A model generated the notes under the pieces. That model was not told the DNA's origin. It made no database searches and worked only from the letters and a program-made list of their open reading frames with translations. Positions 47,508-57,773 of a DNA stretch of 64,000 bases are shown piece after piece (the stretch's first letter is position 1; each line of letters opens with the position of its first letter). This stretch comes from Dolichospermum sp. FACHB-1091 (lineage in GTDB: Bacteria > Cyanobacteriota > Cyanobacteriia > Cyanobacteriales > Nostocaceae): positions 1 through 64,000 of the forward strand of contig NZ_JACJSB010000003.1 of the NCBI RefSeq assembly GCF_014697585.1. The letters run 5' to 3'. Both the position numbers and the translations under genes were made by a program.

Positions 47508-47784
47508 GAAGATAACCCTCTATCTATAGGAAAAATCCTTCTAGTTAAATAGACTATTCCACTGCTAACTGACTTCCGTACTAAGAAACACTGACTTCAT
47601 CTGACTTCATCTGACTTGAGAGCTAATTTTGACACCAAAAAACAAAACAATCATGTCATCTATCTAAAGATAGATTTACATGACGGATTGATTATGAGAA
47701 GATATCACTCATAACATCTGGAATTTAGTCAAATCTGTTTGAAAGAGTGAATTATTGCCGTCTTGATGTAAATTATTTAACATT
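47508..47784. other. Divergent promoter region of the giant gene and the HTH-NB-ARC gene
   Basis: 277 bases. A 10-base word, CTGACTTCAT, is repeated in tandem at about 47589-47610. No known operator was recognised. Confidence 0.4.
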
Positions 47785-49054
47785 ATGTCAAAGTCAATTA
47801 AGGTAAGCAATGACCGTATTCAACAGGTTAATATGGCACTTGGACTTAATGGCTACCCCAGCCAAAGAGCTTTAGCTTATGATACTGGATTGTCCTTAGC
47901 TACAATTAGTAATTTCCTGACTGGTAAACCTGTTAGTTATACAAGCTTTGAAGAACTGTGTCGTAAATTAAATCTAGATTGGCAAGAAATTACTACCAGT
48001 GTTCAAGTAATATCTACCCCCCGCATACGCACAAATACGCAAAAAAAAACCAAATGCAAATCAATTTCTAGACTGGGGAACTGCAATTGATATTTCAGAA
48101 TTTTACGGATATAGCCAAGAACTGACACAATTACAGTCATGGATTTTACAAGATGGTTGTCGTGTACTGGGATTATTCGGTATGGTTGGAGTTGGAAAAA
48201 CAACTTTAGCCACCCAACTAGCAAAACAAATTCAAGATCAATTTGATTACGTTTTTTGGCGTTCTGTGCCTACTGTCTTGTCTTTTGATGAGATGATCAC
48301 TGATATGCTATCCTTGATGTCCAATTACAAGGAAAGTAAACCCAATATTCATCGAATTATCCATTATTTGCGTGCCTATCGTTGTCTGATTATCTTGGAT
48401 GACATCGAAACAGATTTAGATGCGTTTGATAGCAAATATAATCATATTATCCAAGTAATTGCGAAAACCAATCATCAAAGCTGTCTAATTTTCACCTGTC
48501 GAAATCAACCTGACCAAATTAGTTTACTGGAAAATTGGTCATCCTCAGTGCGTTCTTTGAGATTGTTTGGTTCTTTTAAAACAGCGTTTTCCTTGATACA
48601 ATCAAAACCACTATTGGGGACAGAACAACAAAAATATGAATTATGCGATTTATATGGTAATAATCCTTTAAAAATTCAAATAGCTGTTAATGCGATCATC
48701 AAATTATTTAATGGTGATATTAGCAAATTTCTAGCACAGAATACCCTATTAGTCAGTTATCATCTTCACAGGTTGCTAGAACAACAGTTAAATTGTCTCT
48801 GTGAGCTAGAAAAGCAAATCATCTATTATTTGGCAACTAATTCGCAATTAACAACAATTACTGATTTAGCAAATATATTACCTGATATTTCTAGATCCCA
48901 TTTTTGGCAAGCAATAGAAAGGCTAAATTTACGCTCTTTAATTCAGGAAAAAGCAGGTAAATATACTTTGCAACCTGTAGTTATGGAGTACGTTATGGAA
49001 CAATTTAAACCAAAACCTGTATTAGAATTGGTGAATAAAAATATGGGTTTGTAA
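47785..49054 (+). pseudogene. HTH-NB-ARC NTPase gene broken by a frameshift at an A9 run
   Basis: The first frame (47785-48090) encodes a helix-turn-helix domain (YPSQRALAYDTGLSLATISN, LCRKLNLDWQEI). At 48041-48049 is a run of nine A. Past it the first frame ends after about 13 codons, while the +1 frame continues NQFLDWGTAIDISEFYGYSQ, then LFGMVGVGKTTLATQLA (P-loop) and LIILDDIE (Walker B), to a winged-helix region ending 49054. One A fewer restores a single 420-residue HTH-NB-ARC protein like those common in cyanobacteria. The WD40 or other repeats that usually follow are absent. It is a pseudogene unless transcriptional slippage at the A run restores the frame. Confidence 0.75.
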
Positions 49055-49438
49055 ACAATAACTTGACCATTGTTTGTAGGTTCGGTTGAACGAAGTGAAA
49101 CCCAACAAATGCGCCGAAACTTTGTAAATAGGATAGAATATCTGGCTTAGTTCCTCAAAGTTCTTTGCAATAGCAAACATCTTCTAGAAGCGATCGCTCT
49201 GGTAAAATGACAAAGTCAAGTTAGAATAGAGTAAATTCTGGCTAAAGGTTTTTAAAAGTATAGTATAAAATATACATAAGCGACAAAACATTTAGATGAA
49301 AACTCGAAAATATTGGGTTTTGTTCCTCAACTCAACCTACGAATATATTTGAGTTTTGAACGGGATTTTTTTACGTTTGCGGAGGGTGTCATTAGCTATA
49401 TAATTTAATTATATTAATAATATTACCAAATTAACCCA
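49055..49438. other. Gene-free spacer with a GTTGGGTT-type repeat
   Basis: No gene. A copy of the GTAGGTTCGGTTGAAC...GTGAAACCCAACA repeat lies at about 49074-49108, related to 15448-15512, and a second CAACTCAACCTACGAATAT piece near 49327-49345. The MITE-like copy 3 follows. Confidence 0.5.
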
Positions 49439-49550
49439 CTAAGTAGGAGAACGCAAAAAAAAACCGACATAAGTAACGAAAAGTAAAGTTGCCCAAAACC
49501 TCTTCCCTGTTCCCTTGTCATAACGACAATTTTTAACGCCAACCTACTTA
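49439..49550 (+). repeat. Dispersed MITE-like repeat, copy 3
   Basis: It runs from CTAAGTAGGAGAACG to CGCCAACCTACTTA, with TAAGTAGG and CCTACTTA as perfect 8-bp inverted ends. The core AACGAAAAGTAAAGTTGCCC and ATAACGACAATTTTTAACGC match the other copies. The element ends three bases before the ATG at 49554, so it supplies that gene's leader. Confidence 0.8.
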
Positions 49551-49553
49551 CCC

Positions 49554-50459
49554 ATGACAAAAAAAATATTAACTGGAATCAGTTCAACAGCTTACGAACA
49601 CCCTTTTGATCGAAAAGCTTTGGCTTCTTTACAAAATATGCCTGGTATTTCTCCTTTACTGAAAAAAGTCAATGAATATGGTATTGATCGTTTACTGAGA
49701 TTACAAAGTATTGCTAGTGAAATCAGAGTTACTCCCCGGAATTTTCCTCAATTGTATCAACCTTTGCTAGAAGCTTGTCAAATTCTGGATGTAACAACTA
49801 TTCCTGAATTGTATTTGTTTCGAGGCACAGGACATATTAAAACCTATATCATTGGCGTAGAAAAACCTATTATTGGGATTAATATTGAAGCAATGGAATG
49901 GTTAAACTATGATGAATTACTATTTATTTTTGGATACGAAATTGCTAGAATTAAAAGTCAACATATGATTTATCATCAAATATCAATTGTCATGCCGGCA
50001 TTAAAAATATGGTTAAGTAGTACCACATTAGGATTAGGAGGATTAATCGCTAGTGGTGTAGAATTAGCGTTATATAATTGGGTAATGATGGCAAAATTTA
50101 CAGCAGACCGTGCAGGTTTATTAGCTTGTCAAAATATTGATGTTGCAACTACCGCATTAATGAAACTTGCGGGTTTACCAGAAGAGTATTTAACCCCTAA
50201 TGTCATCGAAGATTTCCTAATTCAATCCCGCGAATTTACTGCTAATAGTGTTGATAATCTAGATCAAGTTACGAAAATATTAAGTTATTCAGAATCTCAT
50301 CTTTCTTGGTTAGTCATGCGAACTGGTGAATTATTAAAATGGGTTGATTCGGGAGCATATAATCGTTTAATTCAAGATGAAAATATCAACACACCAGTAA
50401 CAGAAGAAATACCCGAAACAGGAGAAAAAGAAGGATGGAATTTTTTAAATTCTTGGTAA
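49554..50459 (+). CDS. M48-type peptidase homologue lacking the HExxH zinc motif
   Basis: 301 residues. The layout follows M48 metallopeptidases: an N-terminal segment EHPFDRKALASLQNMPGISP, the strand IPELYLFRG, LLFIFGYEIARIKSQHMIYH, two hydrophobic segments and a KFTADRAGLLAC segment. In active M48 enzymes the helix reads HExxH; here it is YEIAR, so both zinc-binding His are replaced, and the Glu usually found before the second helix core (E-x-x-AD) is Lys. The Asp-Arg of ADRAG remains. The protein is therefore probably catalytically inactive or uses another role at the membrane. The ATG is three bases from a MITE-like repeat and has no clear ribosome binding site. Confidence 0.7.
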   Translation: MTKKILTGISSTAYEHPFDRKALASLQNMPGISPLLKKVNEYGIDRLLRLQSIASEIRVTPRNFPQLYQPLLEACQILDVTTIPELYLFRGTGHIKTYIIGVEKPIIGINIEAMEWLNYDELLFIFGYEIARIKSQHMIYHQISIVMPALKIWLSSTTLGLGGLIASGVELALYNWVMMAKFTADRAGLLACQNIDVATTALMKLAGLPEEYLTPNVIEDFLIQSREFTANSVDNLDQVTKILSYSESHLSWLVMRTGELLKWVDSGAYNRLIQDENINTPVTEEIPETGEKEGWNFLNSW

Positions 50460-50713
50460 TTTAACTGGGTATTGCTGTTAGAGATTTCCCAATAAAAATA
50501 TCTCAAAATAAATTCATCAGTCTTCATCTGTGTTAATCTGCGTTAATCTGCGGTTAATTATTCTTCAAATCTTCATCTAAGCACAGATACCACTCTAGAA
50601 CACACAGGAAAGAACTAAACCAGAATAGATTTAAATTTGCTAACCTGGAAGTAGTACCAATATTGCTGATAGTAGTGTGGTTCTCTATCAAAACGTTTAT
50701 TTGAGCAAGAATT

Positions 50714-51214
50714 ATGACAGAATTTAATTCTCATACCCTGCGTTCCTATACTCAAGAGGATGTACAGCAAATCCTACAATTAGCAATTTCTCGTCAAGTC
50801 AATGACAATAATCAAGAATTTTCCTATCAACAGATATTGGAAATTGCTAAAGAGTTACAAATATCACCTGATAATCTCCAACAAGCGGAACGAGATTGGT
50901 TGGTTAAACAAAGCGAAGTCGAACAGCGTCAAGCTTTTAATCTTTATCGTCGCAGTAAATTTAAAAAACGTCTCGGAAATTACGCAATTATTAACATTTT
51001 TTTCCTAGCCATGGATTCCCTAAGTGGCGGTATTTCTTGGTCACTTTATATCTTAGTCGCTTCTGCATTAGCCATATCTTTAGATATTTGGAATACTTTT
51101 CAAACTAAAGGGGAAGATTACGAAATCGCTTTTCAAAGATGGAATCGCAACCATCAAATTAAACAAACAATTAATACAGTTTTAAATAAGTGGTTTAAGG
51201 TATTTAGTCCTTAA
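50714..51214 (+). CDS. 2TM domain protein of unknown function
   Basis: 166 residues. Residues 1-80 are hydrophilic and helical (SYTQEDVQQILQLAISRQV, with a LEIAKELQISPDNLQQAERD segment resembling a small DNA- or protein-binding helix pair). Then FNLYRRSKFKKRLGNYAII introduces two membrane segments (about 94-106 and 112-128) typical of 2TM domain proteins. The C-terminus is short and basic. It is adjacent to the M48-like gene on the same strand, 254 bases downstream; that gap contains TTAATCTGCG repeat words. Function unknown. Confidence 0.6.
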   Translation: MTEFNSHTLRSYTQEDVQQILQLAISRQVNDNNQEFSYQQILEIAKELQISPDNLQQAERDWLVKQSEVEQRQAFNLYRRSKFKKRLGNYAIINIFFLAMDSLSGGISWSLYILVASALAISLDIWNTFQTKGEDYEIAFQRWNRNHQIKQTINTVLNKWFKVFSP

Positions 51215-51259
51215 ACCTGAGAACAGTTAACTATCTATTTTTCCTGTTTCCTGTGATAA

Positions 51260-52360
51260 TTAGCTACTAGAACCGGAGGCGGCTAATTCTGCTAACCGTT
51301 CTTGTTGGTCTTGAGATATACAAGACTGTATCACGGTTTCTATATCACCCTCCAAGACAGGATTAAGGCCAAAATTTTGACCTAAACGGTGGTCAGTCAC
51401 CCGGTTATCTTTATAATTGTAGGTACGAATCTTTTCCGAACGAGAACCTGTACCAACTTGGGATCTCCGCATGGAAGTTACAGCATCCTGTTGTTCTCGC
51501 AGTTTTAATTCATACAATTTAGCCCGGAGAATTTGCATCGCCCGTTCTTTATTCTGTAACTGACTACGTTCTTCTGTACAGAAAATCCGAATACCTGTAG
51601 GTTTGTGAAATAAGTCAGCTGCTGTTTCCACCTTATTCACGTTTTGTCCACCCGCACCACCGGAACGGGCTGTACTCATTTCAATATCTTTCGGATCAAT
51701 ATGGACTTCCACTTCATCCACTTCCGGCATAATCGCTATAGTAGCGGTAGAAGTGTGAACCCTTCCCCCAGATTCCGTTGCTGGTACGCGCTGTACACGA
51801 TGTACACCAGATTCAAACTTGAGTTTACTATAAACACTATCACCTTGAATTTCTAGAATTACCTCTTTAAAACCGCCCATTTCCCCAGGGGACTCGCTGA
51901 CTAACTTCACCTTCCAACCTTGGTTATCAGCATACCGGGAATACATTCGCAGTAAATCTCCTGCCCAGATACTTGCTTCATCACCACCCGTACCAGCGCG
52001 GATTTCCAACATAATGTTTTTATCATCGTTGGGGTCACGGGGTAACAGCAATACCTTTAAGCGACTTTCTAAATATTCTAGCTTTTCTTCTAGTTCGCTA
52101 ACTTCCAATGCGGCCATCTCATGCAACTCTAGGTCGCTATTAGACTCTTTGAGTATTTGACGGGCCCCTACCAATTCATCCTGGGCTGTTTTCCAAGTTT
52201 CATAGGTATTAACTACCTCTTCCAAAGAAGAACGAGACTTAGCAATTTTTTGATACTCATCAGGATTACTAGCGGTATCAGGATCAGCTAAACGGCGTGT
52301 TAATTCATTAAAGGTTTGTTCAACGGATTTAAGTTTCGACCGTAAGTATAATTCTGCCAT
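51260..52360 (-). CDS. prfA: Peptide chain release factor 1
   Basis: 366 residues from ATG 52360 ([17 protein letters not shown]); the open frame extends further upstream but that part is not RF1-like. The stop-codon recognition motif PAT is near residue 193 ([11 protein letters not shown]), and the catalytic GGQ is near 235 ([15 protein letters not shown]). The PAT-type motif and the adjacent position to rpmE identify RF1 (UAA/UAG) rather than RF2. It is the last gene of the ribosomal super-operon in this window. Confidence 0.96.
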   Translation of the reverse strand: MAELYLRSKLKSVEQTFNELTRRLADPDTASNPDEYQKIAKSRSSLEEVVNTYETWKTAQDELVGARQILKESNSDLELHEMAALEVSELEEKLEYLESRLKVLLLPRDPNDDKNIMLEIRAGTGGDEASIWAGDLLRMYSRYADNQGWKVKLVSESPGEMGGFKEVILEIQGDSVYSKLKFESGVHRVQRVPATESGGRVHTSTATIAIMPEVDEVEVHIDPKDIEMSTARSGGAGGQNVNKVETAADLFHKPTGIRIFCTEERSQLQNKERAMQILRAKLYELKLREQQDAVTSMRRSQVGTGSRSEKIRTYNYKDNRVTDHRLGQNFGLNPVLEGDIETVIQSCISQDQQERLAELAASGSSS

Positions 52361-52486
52361 GATGACTATAAATGCTCCTAAAAAATAACAAGTTGGCTCA
52401 AGCATAAAATGAGAAGCGACCCAGCGCAGTGCGGGGTCGTCTATGGCTTCCGCCATGCACTCGCTTAAATAGCTATAGCCAACCCG

Positions 52487-52723
52487 CTACTTTTGATTAT
52501 CGTCAGCAGTTTGAGCGCTGGACATACCATATTTACGGAGAAAGCGTTCTACACGGCCTTCAGTATCAATCATTTTCTGAGTACCAGTGTAAAAGGGGTG
52601 ATTTCCAGACCAAACATCTACGTGGAGTTCGGGCTTAGTAGCGCCAATGGTCATCACTACTTGACCATTACAGTAGACCTTAGCGTCTGGATACCATTTA
52701 GGGTGAATATCAGGTTTAGCCAT
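52487..52723 (-). CDS. rpmE: 50S ribosomal protein L31
   Basis: 78 residues with the L31 segments IHPKWYPDAKVYCNGQVVMT and VWSGNHPFYTGTQKMIDTEG, then RVERFLRKYG. It has a single Cys in the position of the first zinc-motif Cys and lacks the CxxC pair, so it is a zinc-free (C-) form. It is located between rpsI and prfA, as in other cyanobacteria. Confidence 0.95.
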   Translation of the reverse strand: MAKPDIHPKWYPDAKVYCNGQVVMTIGATKPELHVDVWSGNHPFYTGTQKMIDTEGRVERFLRKYGMSSAQTADDNQK

Positions 52724-52896
52724 TGTTTTTTGTGTTGTGAATCTATATAAATTTTGACACTTTAGATTTTAGATTTTGAGATAAATCTCTATGGCTTAGG
52801 CCATGCTTTGCTATTATATATCTCTATCGTCTCTCAGAGACAATACATATTGCCGCGCTGGTGGAGAAAAACCCCAAATCCAAAATCCAAAAGTGA

Positions 52897-53313
52897 TTAA
52901 CGTTTGGAGTATTGAGGTGCTTTCCGGGCTTTATGTAAACCGTATTTCTTCCGTTCTTTAGCTCGTGGGTCACGAGTTAAATACCCTTCTGTTTTCAAAG
53001 GTGAACGGTTATCCGGGTCAAGCTCACATAAAGCGCGGGCTACTCCTAGACGGATAGAATCAGCTTGTCCAGTTAAGCCACCACCTTCAGCTTTCACAAC
53101 AATGTCGTATTCGTTTTCCAAACCCAATGTTTCTAAAGGTGCTTTAATAGCTCCTAAATAGTTGGGATTGAATTGGAAATACAATTCTCCATCTTTACCG
53201 TTAACAGTCATTTTACCCGCACCAGGAACTAGGCGAACTCTGGCCACTGAGCATTTACGACGACCAGTACCCCAGTAAACGGCACGACCGCTATTAATTT
53301 CTGCTACCTGCAT
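52897..53313 (-). CDS. rpsI: 30S ribosomal protein S9
   Basis: 138 residues: [19 protein letters not shown] at the start, [19 protein letters not shown] in the middle and the basic C-terminal tail [20 protein letters not shown] that reaches the P-site tRNA, ending in YSKR. Its start overlaps the last base of the rplM stop, so the two are coupled. Confidence 0.97.
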   Translation of the reverse strand: MQVAEINSGRAVYWGTGRRKCSVARVRLVPGAGKMTVNGKDGELYFQFNPNYLGAIKAPLETLGLENEYDIVVKAEGGGLTGQADSIRLGVARALCELDPDNRSPLKTEGYLTRDPRAKERKKYGLHKARKAPQYSKR

Positions 53314-53768
53314 TAATTTTCTCCAGGAATTGTACTAATGGTGATTTCTTTAGGTTGTTGTGCTGCATGAGGGTGGGTAGGTCCTGCATAGACTTTTAGT
53401 TTGGTAAATAATTGTTTACCCAAACTGTTTTTAGGTAACATACCCTTAATGGCGTGTTCGAGGATTCTTTCTGGTAAGCGCTGTTGCAACTTAGCGAAGG
53501 TTTCTGTTTTCATGCCACCTGGACGGCCAGAATGCCGACGATAAATTTTCTGAGTGCGCTTTTTACCTGTAACTGCTACTTTCTCAGCATTGATAATAAT
53601 CACAAAATCCCCTGTATCTAAATGGGGAGTATATTCGGCTTTTCTCTTCCCTCTGAGAATCATAGCGACTTCGCTGGCCAGTCTTCCCAGACGCTTATCT
53701 GTAGCGTCTACTAAGTACCAATCACGCTCAAGAGATGCTTGAGGGGGAAGGTAGGTTTTACTACTCAT
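53313..53768 (-). CDS. rplM: 50S ribosomal protein L13
   Basis: 151 residues with the L13 segments [38 protein letters not shown] and [20 protein letters not shown] and ATG overlap by one base with rpsI, giving translational coupling. A short CTTTGTC/CAGTTGT heptamer array (53769-53815) separates it from truA. Confidence 0.97.
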   Translation of the reverse strand: MSSKTYLPPQASLERDWYLVDATDKRLGRLASEVAMILRGKRKAEYTPHLDTGDFVIIINAEKVAVTGKKRTQKIYRRHSGRPGGMKTETFAKLQQRLPERILEHAIKGMLPKNSLGKQLFTKLKVYAGPTHPHAAQQPKEITISTIPGEN

Positions 53769-53815
53769 TTTTTGTCCTTTGTCCTTTGTCCTTTGTCAGT
53801 TGTCAGTTGTCATTA
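53769..53815 (+). repeat. Heptamer repeats between truA and rplM
   Basis: About three TTTGTCC units are followed by two AGTTGTC units. The array overlaps the truA stop region, whose last codons (Met-Asn-Asn-Asp-Asn) are written in repeat-like sequence. Confidence 0.8.
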
Positions 53816-54636
53816 TTCATGACTAAGTATGGTTGGGTGTCATACCATATTTTTGGTGGAAAGGGAAAATCGGGATAACCGACTCTCAATAAGCATAGTC
53901 CGTGAGCAGGTGCAGAATATTTCACTTCTTCTCGCCGTTCTTGTTGCCAAATTTCAGTGAAATTCTCTACTGTCCGCTGTCTAGAACCCACTTCTACTAT
54001 CATGCCTATTAACAGCCTTACCATGCCATATAAAAATCCATTAGCTTGAATTTCAATATGGATAAAAGCTCCGCTGCGACGACATTCTACTGCTTGTATT
54101 TCTACCCAGGAATGCGATCGCACCGACCCAGCCCGCTCAAAGGCAGATAAATGGTGTTTTCCCAGCAGTGGGTTGAGGGCAGATGTAATTAAGGATTCAT
54201 CTAAGGCTGCATAATAATAATGCCAACTGAAGGGTTTTACGAATAAATTCGGTAATTCTTCGGTGTATATCGTGTAACGATATCGTCGGTAAACTGCGCT
54301 AAAACGAGCGTGCCAACTTTCACTTACACCCGCTGATGCCCTGATCAATACATCTGGGGGCAAATAGCTGTTGAGAACTTTTGCCCACTTATGTGCAGGA
54401 ATTAAACCTGTAGCCTGAAAATGAGCGACTTGAGCGGCAGCATGGACTCCAGAATCAGTTCTACCTGCGCCGTGGAGTGCTACATGATACCCCAAAACCG
54501 TGGCTATAGCTGTTTCTATCTCCTCTTGGACGGTGCGCTGTCCCTTTTGTCTTTGCCAGCCGTGAAAATGAGTACCTAGATACTGAATAACTAAGGCTAC
54601 TCGCTGAGTGGGATAATGCTGGCGGCTTTCTAACAT
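53803..54636 (-). CDS. truA: tRNA pseudouridine synthase A
   Basis: 277 residues. The catalytic motif GAGRTDSGVHAAAQVAHF holds the nucleophilic Asp near residue 60. RVALVIQYLGTHFHGWQRQ opens the protein, and FLYGMVRLLIGMIVEVG forms the C-terminal part. TruA modifies U38-40 in tRNA anticodon stems. The truA position between rplQ and rplM is typical of cyanobacteria. Heptamer repeats flank it on both sides. Confidence 0.96.
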   Translation of the reverse strand: MLESRQHYPTQRVALVIQYLGTHFHGWQRQKGQRTVQEEIETAIATVLGYHVALHGAGRTDSGVHAAAQVAHFQATGLIPAHKWAKVLNSYLPPDVLIRASAGVSESWHARFSAVYRRYRYTIYTEELPNLFVKPFSWHYYYAALDESLITSALNPLLGKHHLSAFERAGSVRSHSWVEIQAVECRRSGAFIHIEIQANGFLYGMVRLLIGMIVEVGSRQRTVENFTEIWQQERREEVKYSAPAHGLCLLRVGYPDFPFPPKIWYDTQPYLVMNNDN

Positions 54637-54637
54637 A

Positions 54638-54735
54638 GTTGTTTGTCAGTTGTCAGTTGTCAGTTGTCAATTGTCAGTTGTCAGTGGTTTTTCTTGACTA
54701 CTGACTAATGACCAATGACCCATGACAATAACCAA
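54638..54735 (+). repeat. Heptamer repeats between truA and rplQ
   Basis: Several TTGTCAG units at 54641-54684 are followed by ACTAATGACCAATGACC-type units. The spacer has no gene. Confidence 0.85.
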
Positions 54736-54740
54736 TAACT

Positions 54741-55091
54741 TTAAACTAGTTCAATAATCGCCATTTGAGCATGATCACCGCGACGGGGTACGGTATGGAG
54801 AATCCGAGTATAGCCCCCTTGACGGTTAGCATACCGAGTAGGAGCTTGCTCAAATAGTGCATGAACTAGGGTTTTGTCGTAGATATAACCTAAAGCTTCA
54901 CGACGGGCTGCTAGAGAGCCATCCTTTGCTAGAGTAATCATTTTATCTACTTTACTGCGGACAACTTTCGCTCTGATTAAAGTTGTAGTAATTCGACCAT
55001 GACGTACCAACTCTGTTGTCAAAGCTCTGAGGAGAGCGCGACGTTGGTCTGCTGGTTTACTAAGTTGTTTGACTCGGCAACGATGACGCAT
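54741..55091 (-). CDS. rplQ: 50S ribosomal protein L17
   Basis: 116 residues: [39 protein letters not shown] and [20 protein letters not shown] are the L17 core. It follows rpoA with a 39-base gap, as in the alpha operon. Confidence 0.96.
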   Translation of the reverse strand: MRHRCRVKQLSKPADQRRALLRALTTELVRHGRITTTLIRAKVVRSKVDKMITLAKDGSLAARREALGYIYDKTLVHALFEQAPTRYANRQGGYTRILHTVPRRGDHAQMAIIELV

Positions 55092-55130
55092 AACAATGCA
55101 CTAATGAAGTTTTATTTATTAGGTTTTGCT

Positions 55131-56075
55131 TTAGCTGCTTTTGGAGCTTCTTTCTGGAGCCAAGGTAATACCCAAGCGCCGCTGTAAAGCTTCCACTACC
55201 TCTTCCGCTGACTTTTGACCAAAGTTTTTGATTTCTAAAAGGTCTTCTTGGGTATAATCCAATAAGTCCGCTACAGAGTTGACTTGGGCGCGTTTGAGAC
55301 AGTTATAAGCTCTTACAGACAACTGTAACTCTTCAATTGGGATTTGGGCTGTGGGGTCATCTGGGTAGTCTGAACCTATATCCGTTAGTTCTAGGGAGAT
55401 ATCTTTCAAAGGGTTGAATAAATCTACCAAAATTCCAGCGGCTGATGATAGTGCCTCTTGGGGAGAGATGCTACCATTAGTCCATACCTCCAACAGGAGT
55501 CGGTCTTTCAAAGAACCATCGCCACGAGCTTCTTCCACACTATAGTTAACTTTCCGTACAGGCATAAACACTGAGTCAATTTGCAGAAAATCCAAAGATG
55601 TGGCTTCTTCTCTGCCTCGTTCTACAGTGCGGTAACCTTTGCCTCTCTCAATGCGAAATTCCATTTCCAGTTTTCCACCTTCAGCGACGGTGGCGATATA
55701 CTGAGTTGGGTCAATCACTTCTACTTCGCTGGGTAGGTCGAAATGTGCCACCGTTACCGTAGCAGGTCCATTCACGACTAAGCGACCAATTTGGGGTTGA
55801 GCAGAATAACTCTTGAGAATGACATCCTTCATTCGCATGAGGATTTCCAATACATCTTCCCGCACACCCGGAACTGTTGCAAACTCATGACTAACACCAG
55901 CAATTCTCACTGCTGTTACTGATGTTCCTTCTAAATTAGAAAGTAACACCCGCCGCAACGCATTACCAACAGTTGTTCCTTGTCCTCGCTCTAGAGGTTC
56001 GAGAACAAACTTGCTGTAATAGCTCCGACTTTCCTCGGCATTAGACTCTACACATTCAATTTGAAACTGCGCCAT
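55131..56075 (-). CDS. rpoA: RNA polymerase alpha subunit
   Basis: 314 residues. The N-terminal assembly domain includes FVLEPLERGQGTTVGNALRR and LLSNLEGTSVTAVRI. The C-terminal DNA- and activator-binding domain (about 240-314) contains SVRAYNCLKRAQVNSVADLL and EIKNFGQKSAEEVVEALQRR. Length is normal. It lies 320 bases downstream of rpsK and 39 bases upstream of rplQ. Confidence 0.97.
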   Translation of the reverse strand: MAQFQIECVESNAEESRSYYSKFVLEPLERGQGTTVGNALRRVLLSNLEGTSVTAVRIAGVSHEFATVPGVREDVLEILMRMKDVILKSYSAQPQIGRLVVNGPATVTVAHFDLPSEVEVIDPTQYIATVAEGGKLEMEFRIERGKGYRTVERGREEATSLDFLQIDSVFMPVRKVNYSVEEARGDGSLKDRLLLEVWTNGSISPQEALSSAAGILVDLFNPLKDISLELTDIGSDYPDDPTAQIPIEELQLSVRAYNCLKRAQVNSVADLLDYTQEDLLEIKNFGQKSAEEVVEALQRRLGITLAPERSSKSS

Positions 56076-56396
56076 GGAGTAGCCTCCCTTTTTAAGGTGC
56101 TGCTATAAGGGTAAATTAATTGCCTCATTTTCCAGTTGACAATTGACAGTTGGCAATTATCGCCTAAATTTGATATCTTAATTTAGCCTACAGGTATTGT
56201 TTTTGGTTTCCACAAAGTTGATCAACCTGGGGGAAAGCTGATTATCGCTTTGTGACGCGAACTTATTTACCCCATGGGTCTAAATTGGATAGGTACTCCC
56301 TTGGGGAAAATAGTTCAAAATTACCAGCCATACAGGGCATTGCTGATTATTTTCCCGAGCTTCAACCTACAGGCTTGGGTGCCAAAATAGTTTTGT
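56076..56396. other. Gap between rpsK and rpoA
   Basis: 321 bases without a gene. A CAATTGACAGTTGGCAATT imperfect inverted repeat lies at about 56140-56158. The length suggests that rpoA may have its own promoter here; no boxes can be named with confidence. Confidence 0.4.
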
Positions 56397-56792
56397 TTAA
56401 ACTCGACGGCGCTTGGGTGGACGGCAACCGTTGTGGGGAATTGGGGTAATATCCCGAATGAGTGTAATTTCCAGTCCAGCACCTTGGAGCGCCCGAATAG
56501 CAGTTTCTCTGCCCGCACCAGGGCCACTAACCATGACTTCGATTTGCCGCATTCCTTGGTCTGTGGCTCGTCTAGCCGCGCTTTCAGCGGCAGTTTGTGC
56601 CGCAAAGGGAGTTCCTTTTTTTGCCCCTTTAAATCCACTAGAACCAGCACTTGCCCAGGAGATGACATCTCCTTTTTGATCGGTAATCGTGACAATGCTA
56701 TTGTTGAAAGTAGATTGAATGTAGGCAATGCCGTTGGGAACGTTCCGTTTCTGTTTTTTGCTCCCGGTTTTTTTGGTTGGTTGTCTGGCCAT
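56397..56792 (-). CDS. rpsK: 30S ribosomal protein S11
   Basis: 131 residues: [59 protein letters not shown] and the end [18 protein letters not shown] are diagnostic of S11. Confidence 0.97.
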   Translation of the reverse strand: MARQPTKKTGSKKQKRNVPNGIAYIQSTFNNSIVTITDQKGDVISWASAGSSGFKGAKKGTPFAAQTAAESAARRATDQGMRQIEVMVSGPGAGRETAIRALQGAGLEITLIRDITPIPHNGCRPPKRRRV

Positions 56793-56846
56793 ATTTGTTG
56801 AGTAAATTTAAGGTACAACTTGCCCATAGCCGCAAGTTCAGAAAAA

Positions 56847-57227
56847 TTATTTACCAGGAGCTTTTTTCTTCCCAGCAACTGTCTGTCTTCTACCACGTCT
56901 GGTTCTGGCGTTGGTACGAGTTCTTTGTCCCCGCACAGGTAGGCCCATGCGGTGTCTACGACCTCTGTAACAGCCAATATCAACTAGACGCTTAATATTT
57001 AGCCCTTCTAAACGACGTAAATCCCCTTCAACTTGATAGTTGCTTTCGATTTCGCCTCTGAGGGCTGTGACATCAGCATCACTTAGGTCTTTGACGCGGG
57101 TATCTGGATTTACACCAGTAGCCGCGAGAATTTGATGTGATCTAGTTAAACCAATTCCGTAAATGTATGTTAGACCGATTTCAACGCGCTTATCGCGGGG
57201 AAGGTCTACTCCGGCAATCCGTGCCAC
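56847..57227 (-). CDS. rpsM: 30S ribosomal protein S13
   Basis: 126 residues: [39 protein letters not shown] and the C-terminal [18 protein letters not shown], followed by a basic tail, identify S13. Gap to rpsK is 54 bases. Confidence 0.97.
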   Translation of the reverse strand: MARIAGVDLPRDKRVEIGLTYIYGIGLTRSHQILAATGVNPDTRVKDLSDADVTALRGEIESNYQVEGDLRRLEGLNIKRLVDIGCYRGRRHRMGLPVRGQRTRTNARTRRGRRQTVAGKKKAPGK

Positions 57228-57323
57228 AATGAATTTCTCCCTATTGTTTTCGTAATTGCAGTTAGTAAAACGTGATCTGGCCTCAAGCCTTTAGTCCCGT
57301 TCTTAACTTTGATAGATTTGAAT

Positions 57324-57437
57324 CTATCCCTGACGTTGTTTGTGTTTGGGATTTTCACAAATCACCATAACGCGACCACGACGCTTGATCACGCTACATT
57401 TCTCACAAATCTTCTTAACTGAGGCTCTGACTTTCAT
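57324..57437 (-). CDS. rpmJ: 50S ribosomal protein L36
   Basis: 37 residues, starting [20 protein letters not shown] and continuing [17 protein letters not shown], then TAG. The four zinc ligands (Cys 11, Cys 14, Cys 27, His 32) are conserved, so this is the zinc-containing form of L36. It lies between infA and rpsM. Confidence 0.96.
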   Translation of the reverse strand: MKVRASVKKICEKCSVIKRRGRVMVICENPKHKQRQG

Positions 57438-57548
57438 GCCTTTTAAATTTGACTCCAAATAGTAGATTATAGCATTTCTAGAAGAAATATTTCAGTTATG
57501 TAACTAGAAAAAGACCAATTGATTTATGGTAGAATTCTCGACATAGAT

Positions 57549-57773
57549 TTATTTCTTCCGTAGACGATAGGTGATTCTACCTTTGGTTAAGTCGTAGGGC
57601 GTTAATTCAACTTTGACGCGATCGCCAGGTAAGATCTTAATGTAATTACGGCGAATTTTCCCAGAGATGTGTGCTAGGACATTAAAGCCGTTATCTAAGT
57701 CAACACGAAACATTGCATTAGGCAAAGATTCGGTGACAGTCCCTTCCATTTCAATTAGATCTTGCTTAGACAA
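57549..57773 (-). CDS. infA: Translation initiation factor IF-1
   Basis: 74 residues, an S1-type OB fold: [39 protein letters not shown] and [20 protein letters not shown]. The gene lies between adk and rpmJ, in the usual order. Confidence 0.97.

Noticed and set aside
56321-56983. 220-residue minus-strand open frame overlapping rpsK and rpsM
   Set aside because: It is out of frame with S11 and S13, which are unmistakable; the frame is a shadow.
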